A stretch of DNA of 64,000 nt from Pelagibacteraceae bacterium AG-325-E23 (GTDB taxonomy: Bacteria > Pseudomonadota > Alphaproteobacteria > Pelagibacterales > Pelagibacteraceae): positions 1 through 64,000 of the forward strand of contig QBYG01000005.1 of NCBI GenBank assembly GCA_003282945.1, given 5' to 3'. Below the pieces are notes generated by a model. It was not told the origin of the DNA. It saw nothing but the letters and a program-made list of their open reading frames with translations, and ran no database searches. Shown here piece by piece: positions 10,461 through 18,248 of the stretch (the first letter of the stretch is position 1; the number at the start of each line of letters is the position of its first letter). Both the position numbers and the translations under genes were made by a program.

Positions 10461-11111
10461 CTACTTTAAAAGTAATTTTTTTATTAATAATACAGCAACT
10501 AATGCACCAATTAATTCTGCAATTATATAGGTAGGAGTATTAAGATAATTGATACCTGTGAAAGACTCTGTAAAAGTCCTTGCTATTGCTACTGCAGGGT
10601 TTGCAAAAGATGTTGATGACGTAAACCAATAACCAGCAGTGATATAAAAAGCTACACATGAGGCCACTACCACACTTCCTTTCTTTAAAGATCCAAAAAT
10701 TATGAGAATTAATCCAAATGTTGCTACAATTTCAGATGTAAATATATTTATTCCGTCCCTTGATTTTGTTGATAATTCAAAAATTTGATGTTCAAAAAAG
10801 AAATTAGCAAGTGCTACACCTAACAAACAACCTAAAATTTGTGCAGATATATATGTAGGTAATAAATTTCCTTTTAATTTTTTTGTAAGATACATTGCTA
10901 GACTTACAAATGGATTAAAATGTGCTCCTGAAACATCACTAAAAACAGTTATTAGCACAAAAAGTCCTGCGCCAGTTGCTATCGTATTGGCTAAAAGCAT
11001 AATACCCGTATCATCTGTAAGATTTTCAGCCATTATTCCTGAGCCAACAATAATCATTACAAGGAAACAACTACCAATAAATTCTCCAAGAAAAAACTTA
11101 CTATATTTCAT
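10461..11111 (-). CDS. aqpS: AqpS-type aquaglyceroporin, probable arsenite channel
   Basis: MIP-family channel, 216 aa, about six transmembrane helices with the two half-helices GAHFNPFVS (NPF 66-68) and SFANPAVAIART (NPA 171-173, R178). The altered second box, where Arg comes five residues after NPA, matches the arsenic-associated AqpS group rather than AqpZ or GlpF. In the known Sinorhizobium system ArsC reduces arsenate and AqpS lets the arsenite flow out. Here the gene overlaps arsC by 11 nt, giving the same pairing. No arsR or arsB is present. The function is inferred from sequence and context. Confidence 0.85.
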   Translation of the reverse strand: MKYSKFFLGEFIGSCFLVMIIVGSGIMAENLTDDTGIMLLANTIATGAGLFVLITVFSDVSGAHFNPFVSLAMYLTKKLKGNLLPTYISAQILGCLLGVALANFFFEHQIFELSTKSRDGINIFTSEIVATFGLILIIFGSLKKGSVVVASCVAFYITAGYWFTSSTSFANPAVAIARTFTESFTGINYLNTPTYIIAELIGALVAVLLIKKLLLK

Positions 11112-11535
11112 TGTTAATCCAATTTTCTATTTTCTTAAATATTGTTTGATATGTATCATTAAATACTTTTTTTTGATTTGTTGCATCATTATCTACATTA
11201 AATTTTTTTACTGGATCTTCAATATCCCAATGAATAATTTGATTTTTATCAGGCCAAATAGGACACACTTCATTGTTAGCATTGTTACACACTGTAATTA
11301 CATAATCTAATTTAATATCAGAGTTAATAAAAGTATCAAAATTTTTTGAGCTGTAATTTGATAAATCAAATTTCTTCTGTTTTAAAAATTTTTCTATAAT
11401 TGGATTAATTTGTCCTGAAGGATTACTGCCTGCACTATAACCAATAAATTTATCATAATATAAGTTATTAATTATGCTCTCAGCTATAATGCTTCTAGCT
11501 GAATTCCCTGTGCAGACAAATAAAACTCTTTTCAT
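11101..11535 (-). CDS. arsC: Arsenate reductase, low-molecular-weight phosphatase family
   Basis: Cytoplasmic enzyme, 144 aa, expected to reduce arsenate to arsenite. The N-terminal P-loop VLFVCTGNSARSIIAE has the CX5R signature (C8, R14). The C-terminal part has the PVKKFN segment, and C88/C95-like cysteines (VITVCNNANNEVCPIW) fit the redox cysteines of thioredoxin-coupled ArsC, which supports reductase over protein-tyrosine phosphatase. Its ATG overlaps the stop of the upstream small membrane gene and its end overlaps aqpS, so it is the middle of a three-gene unit. Confidence 0.9.
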   Translation of the reverse strand: MKRVLFVCTGNSARSIIAESIINNLYYDKFIGYSAGSNPSGQINPIIEKFLKQKKFDLSNYSSKNFDTFINSDIKLDYVITVCNNANNEVCPIWPDKNQIIHWDIEDPVKKFNVDNDATNQKKVFNDTYQTIFKKIENWINNEI

Positions 11536-11762
11536 TAGAAAATCACTTTATAAATTCCAATTACAAAAAGAGGTATTTGTAATCCAAAATTTGTTAAGAT
11601 AGCCTTATCTTTTGAAATAAATCCAGCTACAGTCCACCCCACAACACCCAGTCCATGAAAATAAATATTAATAGGGTAGATATTAAGATTAGTAAGTAAA
11701 ATTCCAGTTAACACTAAAAATGTACTTATCCATTTTAGATATTTTTTTATAAACATAATCAC
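11535..11762 (-). CDS. Small two- or three-helix membrane protein in the ars cluster
   Basis: A 75-aa hydrophobic protein with three predicted hydrophobic stretches (about 9-26, 31-47 and 57-73) and a short basic loop (SKDKA). I do not recognise a named family with certainty. It starts the arsC-aqpS unit and its stop overlaps the arsC ATG, so co-translation is likely. A start at the second Met (residue 3) is also possible. Confidence 0.65.
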   Translation of the reverse strand: MIMFIKKYLKWISTFLVLTGILLTNLNIYPINIYFHGLGVVGWTVAGFISKDKAILTNFGLQIPLFVIGIYKVIF

Positions 11763-11821
11763 TCCTTGATTTTTGTTTATATCAGTTTTGTTAAGGATTT
11801 ATGAAATTAAGTAATATTTAC

Positions 11822-12415
11822 TTATTTATTTAATGCATCTTCAAGATAATCTAGTCTATCTTGACCCCAAAAAATCTCATTATTTAATACGTAAGAAGGA
11901 GAGCCAAATACACCTTTATCAACTGCGTCTTTTGAATTCTTTTGATACACCAAGTTTACATCATCAGTTAAAGCTAACTTCATCATCTCTTCAAAGTTTA
12001 AATTTAATCTTTCACAAATTTCCTGAAGTGTATTGTGATCAGAAATATCTTTATCCATAGACCATAAATATTTTAAACATTCATTTCCAAAGTGAAGTTT
12101 ATTTCCCATTTTATTTGAAGCTATTACAAATTTTGCAGGTAAGTGTGGGTCTTTAGGTGGAAAAAACTTTGGTTTTTTATTAATTGGCAAACCTAGTTTA
12201 TTTGAAATTCTCTCCAGCTCTACAAGTCTATATTTTTGTCTAGCAGGATGTCTTTTAGGAACTGGCAATCCCCCTGTATTTGGAAAAATTTCACCAACCA
12301 AATCAAGTGGTTTTTCTATAACCTCTAAATTATATTTACTTACTATTTTTGTAAATCTATCAGAACCTAGATAGGCAAATGTAGATATAACACTAAAATA
12401 ATATTCAATTTTCAT
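11822..12415 (-). CDS. DsbA-family protein, 2-hydroxychromene-2-carboxylate isomerase-like
   Basis: Thioredoxin-fold protein of 197 aa in the GST-kappa/HCCA-isomerase group. It begins with the beta1 segment IEYYFSVISTFAYLGSDRF, where a Ser replaces the CxxC of true DsbA. It ends with the signature GVFGSPSYVLNNEIFWGQDRLDYLEDAL. The family isomerises aromatic-ring intermediates with glutathione or acts as a glutathione transferase; the substrate here is unknown, and no aromatic degradation genes are nearby. It follows the peroxiredoxin-like gene by 6 nt, so a redox or detoxification role is a fair guess. Confidence 0.8.
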   Translation of the reverse strand: MKIEYYFSVISTFAYLGSDRFTKIVSKYNLEVIEKPLDLVGEIFPNTGGLPVPKRHPARQKYRLVELERISNKLGLPINKKPKFFPPKDPHLPAKFVIASNKMGNKLHFGNECLKYLWSMDKDISDHNTLQEICERLNLNFEEMMKLALTDDVNLVYQKNSKDAVDKGVFGSPSYVLNNEIFWGQDRLDYLEDALNK

Positions 12416-12421
12416 TATTAT

Positions 12422-12961
12422 TTAATTGAGTGCAAACTGTTTAATTTTTTCAAATTCAAAATGATCTGCTATATCTTTTTGAGCATAATATACTTCTTCA
12501 ACAACACCTTGTTCGTTAATCAAAACATCAGTTACAGCAATATCTAAATGACCTTTAATCTTTGTAGGAATATATCCCTTCATCATTGCTGGAATGATTT
12601 TGTGAGGTTTAAATAACATTGCACTAAATGTTTTTGCTATAGATCTTTCAATCTCATATTTTTTAAAATATTCAAAATTTTCATCAGCTAAAACTGTAAA
12701 AGGTAATTCACCATGTTTATCCATATAAGTCTTTAAATTATCTACTGGGGAATGAAAAATTCCAACATGTGTAAAATTATTTCCAAATTCACTAAATCTT
12801 TTATTCAATTCATTCAATCTTAAATTACAAAAGCTACATCCAGCTATACGGTAGAAAGTAAGAAGTACTTTTTTGCCTTTTGTTTCAGATAATTTAAATA
12901 TTGAACCATCAGGTTTTGGCAATGAGATTTCTTCTAATGTATCACCTTTGTTTATTTTCAT
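12422..12961 (-). CDS. Peroxiredoxin-like (AhpC/TSA superfamily) protein
   Basis: Thioredoxin-fold protein of 179 aa. Residues about 29-50 contain LLTFYRIAGCSFCNLRLNEL, with a CxxC in the peroxidatic position, and the core continues through VGIFHSP and FTVLADENFEYFKKYEI. A C-terminal segment LDIAVTDVLINEQGVV fits the family. It has no signal peptide. It lies 4 nt after zur and 6 nt before the HCCA-isomerase-like gene, in the zinc operon. A thiol peroxidase or reductase activity is inferred from fold only. Confidence 0.75.
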   Translation of the reverse strand: MKINKGDTLEEISLPKPDGSIFKLSETKGKKVLLTFYRIAGCSFCNLRLNELNKRFSEFGNNFTHVGIFHSPVDNLKTYMDKHGELPFTVLADENFEYFKKYEIERSIAKTFSAMLFKPHKIIPAMMKGYIPTKIKGHLDIAVTDVLINEQGVVEEVYYAQKDIADHFEFEKIKQFALN

Positions 12962-12965
12962 TTAT

Positions 12966-13358
12966 TTATATACATTTCTTGCACAGACCAAAAAATTCTA
13001 AATTATATTTATTATATTTCATTCCCTTGTTATCTTTAAAATTTCTTAAGTGTTCTGATAATTTATGATCATGAATTTCAGTTACATCTTCACAACTTTC
13101 ACAAATTGAAAAAACAGTAGCTTTTGCAATTTGACATTTTGAATTTTTACAAGCTATGAACGCATTTCTACTTTCTATTTTATGTATCTTTCCAATTTCC
13201 ACTAATTTATCCAGAGCTCTATAAACTTGCAAAGGAGCATTAATACCTTTTTTTTTAACATCAAATAAAATTGAATATGCTTTTAATGGTTGATCAGATT
13301 TTTCTATTAAATCTAATATTATTTTTTGGTTTTTAGATAATGTTTCTTGTTTTTGCAT
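12966..13358 (-). CDS. zur: Zinc uptake regulator Zur (Fur family)
   Basis: Metal-responsive repressor, 130 aa. A winged helix fills the first half (NQKIILDLIEKSDQPLKAYSIL, then LQVYRALDKLVEIGKIHKIES). The metal-binding half has two CxxC pairs, C86/C89 (ICESCEDV) and C126/C129 (LCKKCI), for the structural zinc, plus His residues (EIHDHKLSEH). Assignment to Zur rather than Fur rests on the APxxVYRALD..IHRIESxNAF-type sequence and on its place 24 nt after znuB. Two Zur-like palindromes lie in the znuC/znuA promoter, so it probably represses its own operon. Confidence 0.9.
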   Translation of the reverse strand: MQKQETLSKNQKIILDLIEKSDQPLKAYSILFDVKKKGINAPLQVYRALDKLVEIGKIHKIESRNAFIACKNSKCQIAKATVFSICESCEDVTEIHDHKLSEHLRNFKDNKGMKYNKYNLEFFGLCKKCI

Positions 13359-13382
13359 ATTATTATTTTTTATAATACTTCA

Positions 13383-14186
13383 TTAATTTTTCAATTGAAT
13401 CGTTTGTTTAATTTTAAATAATGAAAAAATAAATAATACTAGTGCAGCAGCTACGATAGAAGGACCAGATGGAGTATTAAATTCTAATGAGGAGAATAGT
13501 CCAATAAATACTGATAATAAACCTCCAATTATTGAAAATATAACCATTTTTTGTGGGTTATCTGATAAGTTTCTAGCCATAGCAGTTGGTATGATTAACA
13601 TTCCTGTAATAAGCAATAAGCCAACCATTTTGATAGATATTGCAATTATTCCTGCTATTAAAATTGTAAATATAGCTTTAGCTCTATCTGGATTTAAACC
13701 TTCTGCCTCAGCCAATTCATAATTTACAGTTGATGCAAATAATGGTTTCCAGATTAATTTTAAAACTAATAAAATTAAAGCACCTCCAATCCAAATTGTA
13801 AGTAAATCATCAGTAGTTACTGCTAAAATATCTCCAAATAACAAACCCATTATATCAAATCTAATAAATGTTAAAAATCCAATAGCAACCAATCCAACTG
13901 CAAGAGATGAATGAGCTAAAAGTCCTAATAAGGCGTCACCTGGTAAATTAGTTTTTTTTTCAAGTTTAACTAAAATAAGTGCAATTATTGATGAGGTAAT
14001 AAATATTGAAACTGCAATATTGAATTCAAGTGTATAAGCAATTGTTACTCCAAGTAAGGCAGAGTGAGCTAGTGTGTCTCCAAAATAAGATAATCTTCTC
14101 CAAACAACAAAACATCCAAGTGGACCAGTAACAAACGCTATCCCAATACCAGCAACTAATGCTCTTATAAAAAAGTCATCAAACAT
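13383..14186 (-). CDS. znuB: Zinc ABC transporter permease ZnuB
   Basis: Inner-membrane permease of the ABC-3 family that carries zinc taken from ZnuA. It has 267 aa and about eight transmembrane helices. Family features are VVWRRLSYFGDTLAHSALLGV near the N-terminus, the ATPase-docking segment AEAEGLNPDRAKAIFTI, and GLLLITGMLIIPTAMARNL. It starts 1 nt after the znuC stop on the minus strand and is followed by zur. Confidence 0.94.
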   Translation of the reverse strand: MFDDFFIRALVAGIGIAFVTGPLGCFVVWRRLSYFGDTLAHSALLGVTIAYTLEFNIAVSIFITSSIIALILVKLEKKTNLPGDALLGLLAHSSLAVGLVAIGFLTFIRFDIMGLLFGDILAVTTDDLLTIWIGGALILLVLKLIWKPLFASTVNYELAEAEGLNPDRAKAIFTILIAGIIAISIKMVGLLLITGMLIIPTAMARNLSDNPQKMVIFSIIGGLLSVFIGLFSSLEFNTPSGPSIVAAALVLFIFSLFKIKQTIQLKN

Positions 14187-14187
14187 A

Positions 14188-14934
14188 TTAATTTTTTTTT
14201 ATTTCTCCGTCATTTGAATGTTCATGGTCATGTTTGTGCTCATAAACAGATAGTGTTTGAGAAGCCTGCTCCCCAAACAAAGCTTTATATTCATTATTAC
14301 GTGCAACATCTTTTGGTGAACCTGAACAACAGACGTGTCCATTTAAACAAACAACATGATCTGTTGCAGTCATGACAGTATGTAAATCATGAGATATTAA
14401 TAATATTCCACAATTAAGTTTTTCGGAGATTTTTTTAATTAATTCATACAGTGCAATTTCTCCAGTAAAATCTACTCCTTGAACTGGCTCATCAAGGACT
14501 AATAATTCTGGTTTTTTTGAAATAGCTCTTGCAAGTAAAACTCTTTGAAATTCGCCACCTGATAAATTGCCTAAATTTTTATCTTTAAGATGTTTTACCC
14601 CAGTTAATGTTAAGGCCTCATCTAATGCATCATCTTTGAGGTTATCAGTTAAAAGCATAAAATCTTTTACTCTTAATGGAAGCGTCCAATCTATCGATAT
14701 TTTTTGTGGAACATATCCAATATTATTTGTAAATTTTTCAACTTGTCCTTCTATATTTTTATATATTCCTAAAGCAATCTTTGCAGTTGTGCTTTTACCA
14801 GATCCATTAGGTCCAATTAAAGTTACAATTTTACCTTTTTCAACTTTTAGAGAAACACCTTTGACAAGCCATTTTTCATTCTGCTTTAATCCAACACCAT
14901 TTAATTTTACTAATATATTATTTTCTGTGCTCAT
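14188..14934 (-). CDS. znuC: Zinc ABC transporter ATP-binding protein ZnuC
   Basis: ATPase of the zinc importer, 248 aa. Walker A GPNGSGKST at 41-49, signature LSGGEFQR at 124-131, Walker B LLVLDEPVQGVD and switch His in LLISHDLH. The C-terminal tail is rich in histidine (YEHKHDHEHSND), which is common in zinc transporters. It is the first gene of the minus-strand unit znuC-znuB-zur-(peroxiredoxin-like)-(HCCA-like). Its promoter is shared with znuA and holds two Zur-type palindromes about 20-40 nt upstream of the ATG. Confidence 0.94.
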   Translation of the reverse strand: MSTENNILVKLNGVGLKQNEKWLVKGVSLKVEKGKIVTLIGPNGSGKSTTAKIALGIYKNIEGQVEKFTNNIGYVPQKISIDWTLPLRVKDFMLLTDNLKDDALDEALTLTGVKHLKDKNLGNLSGGEFQRVLLARAISKKPELLVLDEPVQGVDFTGEIALYELIKKISEKLNCGILLISHDLHTVMTATDHVVCLNGHVCCSGSPKDVARNNEYKALFGEQASQTLSVYEHKHDHEHSNDGEIKKN

Positions 14935-14954
14935 TTATTTGCTTGACTTTAAAA

Positions 14955-14969
14955 TGTTATATTATTACA
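14955..14969. promoter_or_regulatory. Zur box 1 (one mismatch)
   Basis: TGTTATATTATTACA, a 15-nt palindrome (7-1-7) with one mismatched pair, matching the TGTTATA-N-TATAACA type of alphaproteobacterial Zur operators. It lies 20 nt upstream of the znuC ATG in the 73-nt divergent promoter. Confidence 0.7.
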
Positions 14970-14972
14970 TCA

Positions 14973-14987
14973 TGTTATATTATAACA
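14973..14987. promoter_or_regulatory. Zur box 2 (perfect palindrome)
   Basis: TGTTATATTATAACA, a perfect 7-1-7 palindrome, 18 nt centre-to-centre from box 1. It ends 20 nt before the znuA ATG and overlaps -10-like AT hexamers for both directions, so a bound Zur-zinc dimer pair would block both promoters. The operator type is established for alphaproteobacterial Zur; binding here is inferred. Confidence 0.82.
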
Positions 14988-15007
14988 ATTAACAATAAAC
15001 TATTAAT

Positions 15008-16111
15008 ATGAAAAATCTAAAAAAATCTACAATATTCTTATCAATTCTATCATTTTTAACTCTTTTTACATCAGCAAATGCTGATATTAAAGTTGTTGCA
15101 TCTATCAAACCAATTCATTCATTAGCTAGTTACTTAATGGATGGAATAGCAAAGCCTGATTTAATAGTTGATGGTTATGCATCACCCCATGGTTTTGCAT
15201 TAAAACCTTCACATGCAAAGATGTTACAAAATGCTGATATTGTTTTTTGGGTAGGTGAGAACTTAGAAAATTTTTTAGAAAAACCATTAAGTTCAATTGC
15301 TAAAAAAGCTGAGAAAATTGAATTATTAGAGGTTAAAGGATTAAATAAATTAAAATTTAGAGAGAGAAATATTTTTGATGATCACGAAGATCACGATGAT
15401 CATGGCCATAAGAAAAAAGACGATCATGATGACCACGACCACGATGATCATGCAAAAAAAGAAGATGGTCATAAAGAAGATGATCATGATGATCACGGTC
15501 ATAAGAAAAAAGATGACCATGACGACCACGATCACGATAGTCATTCAAAGAAAAAGGACGGACATGATGACCACGATGACCACGATGGACACGAGGGTCA
15601 TAACCATGGTGAGTTTGACCCACACATTTGGCTAGATCCAATTAACGCAAAAGTAATTTTATTTGAAATGTCAAAACACTTAATTGAAAATGATCCATCA
15701 AATGAAACTGCTTATAGAGCTAATCTAAGTAAAGCTTATAAAGAAATTGACAAACTAACAAAAGATGTAACTGCAGAATTAAACGAAAGTACTTCTTCTA
15801 TTGTATTTCATGATGCTTACCAATATTTTGAAAAAAGATTTAACGTCAATATTCTAGGTGCATTCACAGTAAATACAGACGTTATGCCTGGTGCTGAACA
15901 GTTAAAGGAGATCAGAGAAATAATTGAGCATGATAAAGTGGCTTGTGTATTTTCTGAGCCTCAATTTAATCCTGGTATTATTAAAGCAGTTGCAAAGGAT
16001 ATGAATATTAAAACAGGTATTGTAGATCCATTGGGAGCTACTTTAAATCCAGGAAAAACTTTATATTTTGATCTAATTAAGAATATGTCAAAATCATTTA
16101 AAGGTTGTTAA
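15008..16111 (+). CDS. znuA: Zinc ABC transporter substrate-binding protein ZnuA
   Basis: Periplasmic zinc-binding lipoprotein-like protein of 367 aa with an N-terminal signal peptide ending near ANA (residues about 1-25). The first lobe has the zinc-site segment ASPHGFALKPSHAK. Between the lobes is an unusually long His/Asp/Lys loop (residues about 124-200). The second lobe has DPHIWLDP (204-211), VFHDAYQYF and a final DP(L)GATL. The other zinc histidines and the C-terminal lobe are intact. Transcribed divergently from znuCB-zur across two Zur boxes. The histidine loop is typical of ZnuA in kind but is long and internally duplicated. Confidence 0.95.
   Translation: MKNLKKSTIFLSILSFLTLFTSANADIKVVASIKPIHSLASYLMDGIAKPDLIVDGYASPHGFALKPSHAKMLQNADIVFWVGENLENFLEKPLSSIAKKAEKIELLEVKGLNKLKFRERNIFDDHEDHDDHGHKKKDDHDDHDHDDHAKKEDGHKEDDHDDHGHKKKDDHDDHDHDSHSKKKDGHDDHDDHDGHEGHNHGEFDPHIWLDPINAKVILFEMSKHLIENDPSNETAYRANLSKAYKEIDKLTKDVTAELNESTSSIVFHDAYQYFEKRFNVNILGAFTVNTDVMPGAEQLKEIREIIEHDKVACVFSEPQFNPGIIKAVAKDMNIKTGIVDPLGATLNPGKTLYFDLIKNMSKSFKGC
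15383..15568 (+). repeat. 93-nt imperfect tandem duplication encoding the ZnuA His/Asp loop
   Basis: Two adjacent 31-codon units (15383-15475 and 15476-15568). Both encode a DDHGHKKKDDHDDHDHD core followed by a Lys/Asp/His stretch. The frame is kept, and the third-position differences between the copies suggest the duplication is not brand new. Confidence 0.75.
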
Positions 16112-16125
16112 GGAAAAATTTAATA

Positions 16126-17346
16126 TTATTTAAATTCTTTATTATCTGCTTTAACGCTTTCCTTAAATCTATCTAAGAAATCGGGGATAGCACTTTTTAC
16201 TCTATGCCAAGTTGGTATAAAAGGTGTATCCATTGGATTTTCAAAGAATGATTCACCAGCTTTCATTATATTTAAAGCAAATAACTCAACCGTTTTTTCC
16301 TCATTGTGAGAGTCAAACTTTAGTCCATTCATTTGAGCATCACTTCTGTAAATATCAATTAAATCTAAAGCGGATCTATAATATGTTGCTTTAATTGATC
16401 TAAAAGTTTCTTTGCTAAAAGAATAACCTTGTGTTGCTAGTTTTCTTACTAGTGTTTTAATTATATCAATAGACATTTTAGATAACCCTTTTGAACTATC
16501 CTTGATGGATAATATCTGATGTTTATGATCATAATTATCAGCTAATTCTACTTGGCATATGTTGTTAGATGAATAATTTCTCTGCATTTCAGATAAAATA
16601 GCAATTTCAATTCCCCAATCTGATGAAATTCTAAGTTCTGGTAGAATATTTCTTCTAAATGAAAATTCTCCAGCTAATGGGTATTTAAATGACTTCATAA
16701 AGTCTATGTAATCACTTTTGCCTATTGTTTTTTCCATTGCCGTTAGAAGTGGATTAACAAGTAATCTAGCTACTCTTCCATGCATTTTATTATCAGCAAT
16801 TCTTGGATAATAACCTTTACAAAATTCATAATTAAATAATGGGTTTTCTACAGGATAAAAAAGTTTTGCTAATAACCTCCTATCATAAGTTTTTATATCA
16901 CAATCATGTAAAGCAACAGATCTAGCTTCATCTCTTGCTATTGCCATGCCAATGCAATACCAAACATTTCTTCCTTTACCCATTTGTTTCGGCGCAAGAT
17001 CTATACCTTTTAATTCCTTATCTAATTTTTTTAATTTTGGACCATCATTCCATAAAATAGAAAAAGGTGTTTTAAGTTTTTTAAAAAATTTCCAAGCTTT
17101 CTTCGCTTGAGATTTATTAGCTTGATCCAAGCCAATTATGACATGATTAAGATATTTAGTTTTGCTTATTTCATTTACTATATTTGGCAATGCGTCTCCT
17201 TCAAGCTCTGAATAAAGACAAGGTAAAATTAATTCTAATTTTCTCTCTTTAGAAAATTTTAATAAGTCTTTTTCAATCTGCTCTGTACTTCTTATTGAGA
17301 AGTCATGGAGATTTGCAACGATACCATTTTGAGAAAAATCACCCAT
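16126..17346 (-). CDS. gpgS: Glucosyl-3-phosphoglycerate synthase
   Basis: Retaining GT-A glycosyltransferase (GT81-like), 406 aa, expected to join glucose from a nucleotide sugar to 3-phosphoglycerate. Visible family segments: LPCLYSELEG, GKGRNVWYCIGMAIA (124-138), the metal-binding DCD in LHDCDIKTYDR (D148, D150), KGYYPRIADNKMHGRVARLL and YPLAGEFSF with SSDWGIEI. The gpgP gene upstream overlaps it by 8 nt, completing the two-step route to glucosylglycerate, a nitrogen-free compatible solute. A mannosyl-transferring homologue is the alternative; the GT81 pattern favours glucose. Its 3' end converges on znuA with a 14-nt gap. Confidence 0.88.
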   Translation of the reverse strand: MGDFSQNGIVANLHDFSIRSTEQIEKDLLKFSKERKLELILPCLYSELEGDALPNIVNEISKTKYLNHVIIGLDQANKSQAKKAWKFFKKLKTPFSILWNDGPKLKKLDKELKGIDLAPKQMGKGRNVWYCIGMAIARDEARSVALHDCDIKTYDRRLLAKLFYPVENPLFNYEFCKGYYPRIADNKMHGRVARLLVNPLLTAMEKTIGKSDYIDFMKSFKYPLAGEFSFRRNILPELRISSDWGIEIAILSEMQRNYSSNNICQVELADNYDHKHQILSIKDSSKGLSKMSIDIIKTLVRKLATQGYSFSKETFRSIKATYYRSALDLIDIYRSDAQMNGLKFDSHNEEKTVELFALNIMKAGESFFENPMDTPFIPTWHRVKSAIPDFLDRFKESVKADNKEFK

Positions 17347-18145
17347 GATTTAAATTTCTAGCCTCTATTTTATCCATTGCTTTTTTAACTACAGTTACCC
17401 ATCCCATTGGAGCAGGCCTATTTGTAAATATTTTATTCTTATTATTTATTTTAATGGATTTATTTGAGATTATGCATGGATAATTTGATGTTTTTAACAT
17501 ACTTAAGTCATTTGTGTTGTCACCTACTGCAATGGTTGAAAGATGACTTTTTTTATTATTTTTTAAGATTTTGATAACTTTTCTTGATGCCAAACCTTTA
17601 TTAACTTTGTCACCTAGGTTCATTACTCTTCCACCTTCTTGAATACTAATACCTAGTTTACTTGAATTACTCAAAAGTGAATTTTTTTGTGCTATAGTTC
17701 CCTTGAAAATAAATGGATAGGTAAATTTCCTTTTTAAACTAGCTTGGAGTTTTTTTCCTCTTAATCCTAATACTTTTGTTTGATTTTTTTTACTCATTCT
17801 ATAAACAAAATCACATTTATCTAATATTGTTTTATCAGTATTTTTCTCAAAGATTTTATAAATTATTTTTTTTGTTCTAGCTAAAGTAATCTTCTTTGGG
17901 AGCTTCTTCTTTATTAAATTTATATTATGAATTTCAGACCCATTTTCTGATATGAAAGGTAATTTTAAATTTAATTCCTTTAAAAATAATTTAATTTCAT
18001 TCTCAGTTTTGCTTGTATTTGGAATTATCAATACATCCTTAGACATCAATTCTCTGATATATTTTTTTGCTTTTGTAAAATGAAATTTCTTTTTATTCAG
18101 TAGAGAACCATCTAAATCAGTAAAAATTAATACATTATTATTCAT
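17339..18145 (-). CDS. gpgP: Glucosyl-/mannosyl-3-phosphoglycerate phosphatase (HAD family)
   Basis: Cytoplasmic HAD hydrolase of the MPGP group, 268 aa. Motif I is FTDLDGSLL (D10 nucleophile, D12), motif II has PNTSKTENEI, and the C-terminal motif is AVGDNTNDLSML. The cap domain lies between. It removes the phosphate from the product of GpgS to release glucosylglycerate (or mannosylglycerate). First gene of a two-gene minus-strand unit with gpgS (8-nt overlap). A 103-nt gap upstream, shared with the divergent oxidoreductase gene, should hold its promoter. The gene symbol follows its partner; specificity is inferred. Confidence 0.86.
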   Translation of the reverse strand: MNNNVLIFTDLDGSLLNKKKFHFTKAKKYIRELMSKDVLIIPNTSKTENEIKLFLKELNLKLPFISENGSEIHNINLIKKKLPKKITLARTKKIIYKIFEKNTDKTILDKCDFVYRMSKKNQTKVLGLRGKKLQASLKRKFTYPFIFKGTIAQKNSLLSNSSKLGISIQEGGRVMNLGDKVNKGLASRKVIKILKNNKKSHLSTIAVGDNTNDLSMLKTSNYPCIISNKSIKINNKNKIFTNRPAPMGWVTVVKKAMDKIEARNLNHG

Positions 18146-18248
18146 CAGGAGGTTTTTTGTGTTAATTACCTTAAATAAGCAAATGCATATTAGATATATC
18201 AGTTATGCCTTGATAATTATCCCAATAAATTCAAGATTTTATTGAAAA

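Noticed and set aside
10987-11310. 107-aa plus-strand open frame
   Set aside because: It lies across the arsC-aqpS overlap on the other strand; both those genes have clear family motifs.
14567-14992. 141-aa plus-strand open frame
   Set aside because: Antisense to znuC, which has all ABC motifs; it would also cover the znu promoter.
15383-15568. Repeat array that might look like CRISPR
   Set aside because: The units are directly adjacent, in frame, have no spacers, and encode a metal-binding loop.
15350-15641. Long open frames on both strands over the ZnuA His-rich loop
   Set aside because: They come from the low-complexity GAY/CAY repeats in znuA; their products are runs of Met/Ile or His/Arg without any family pattern.
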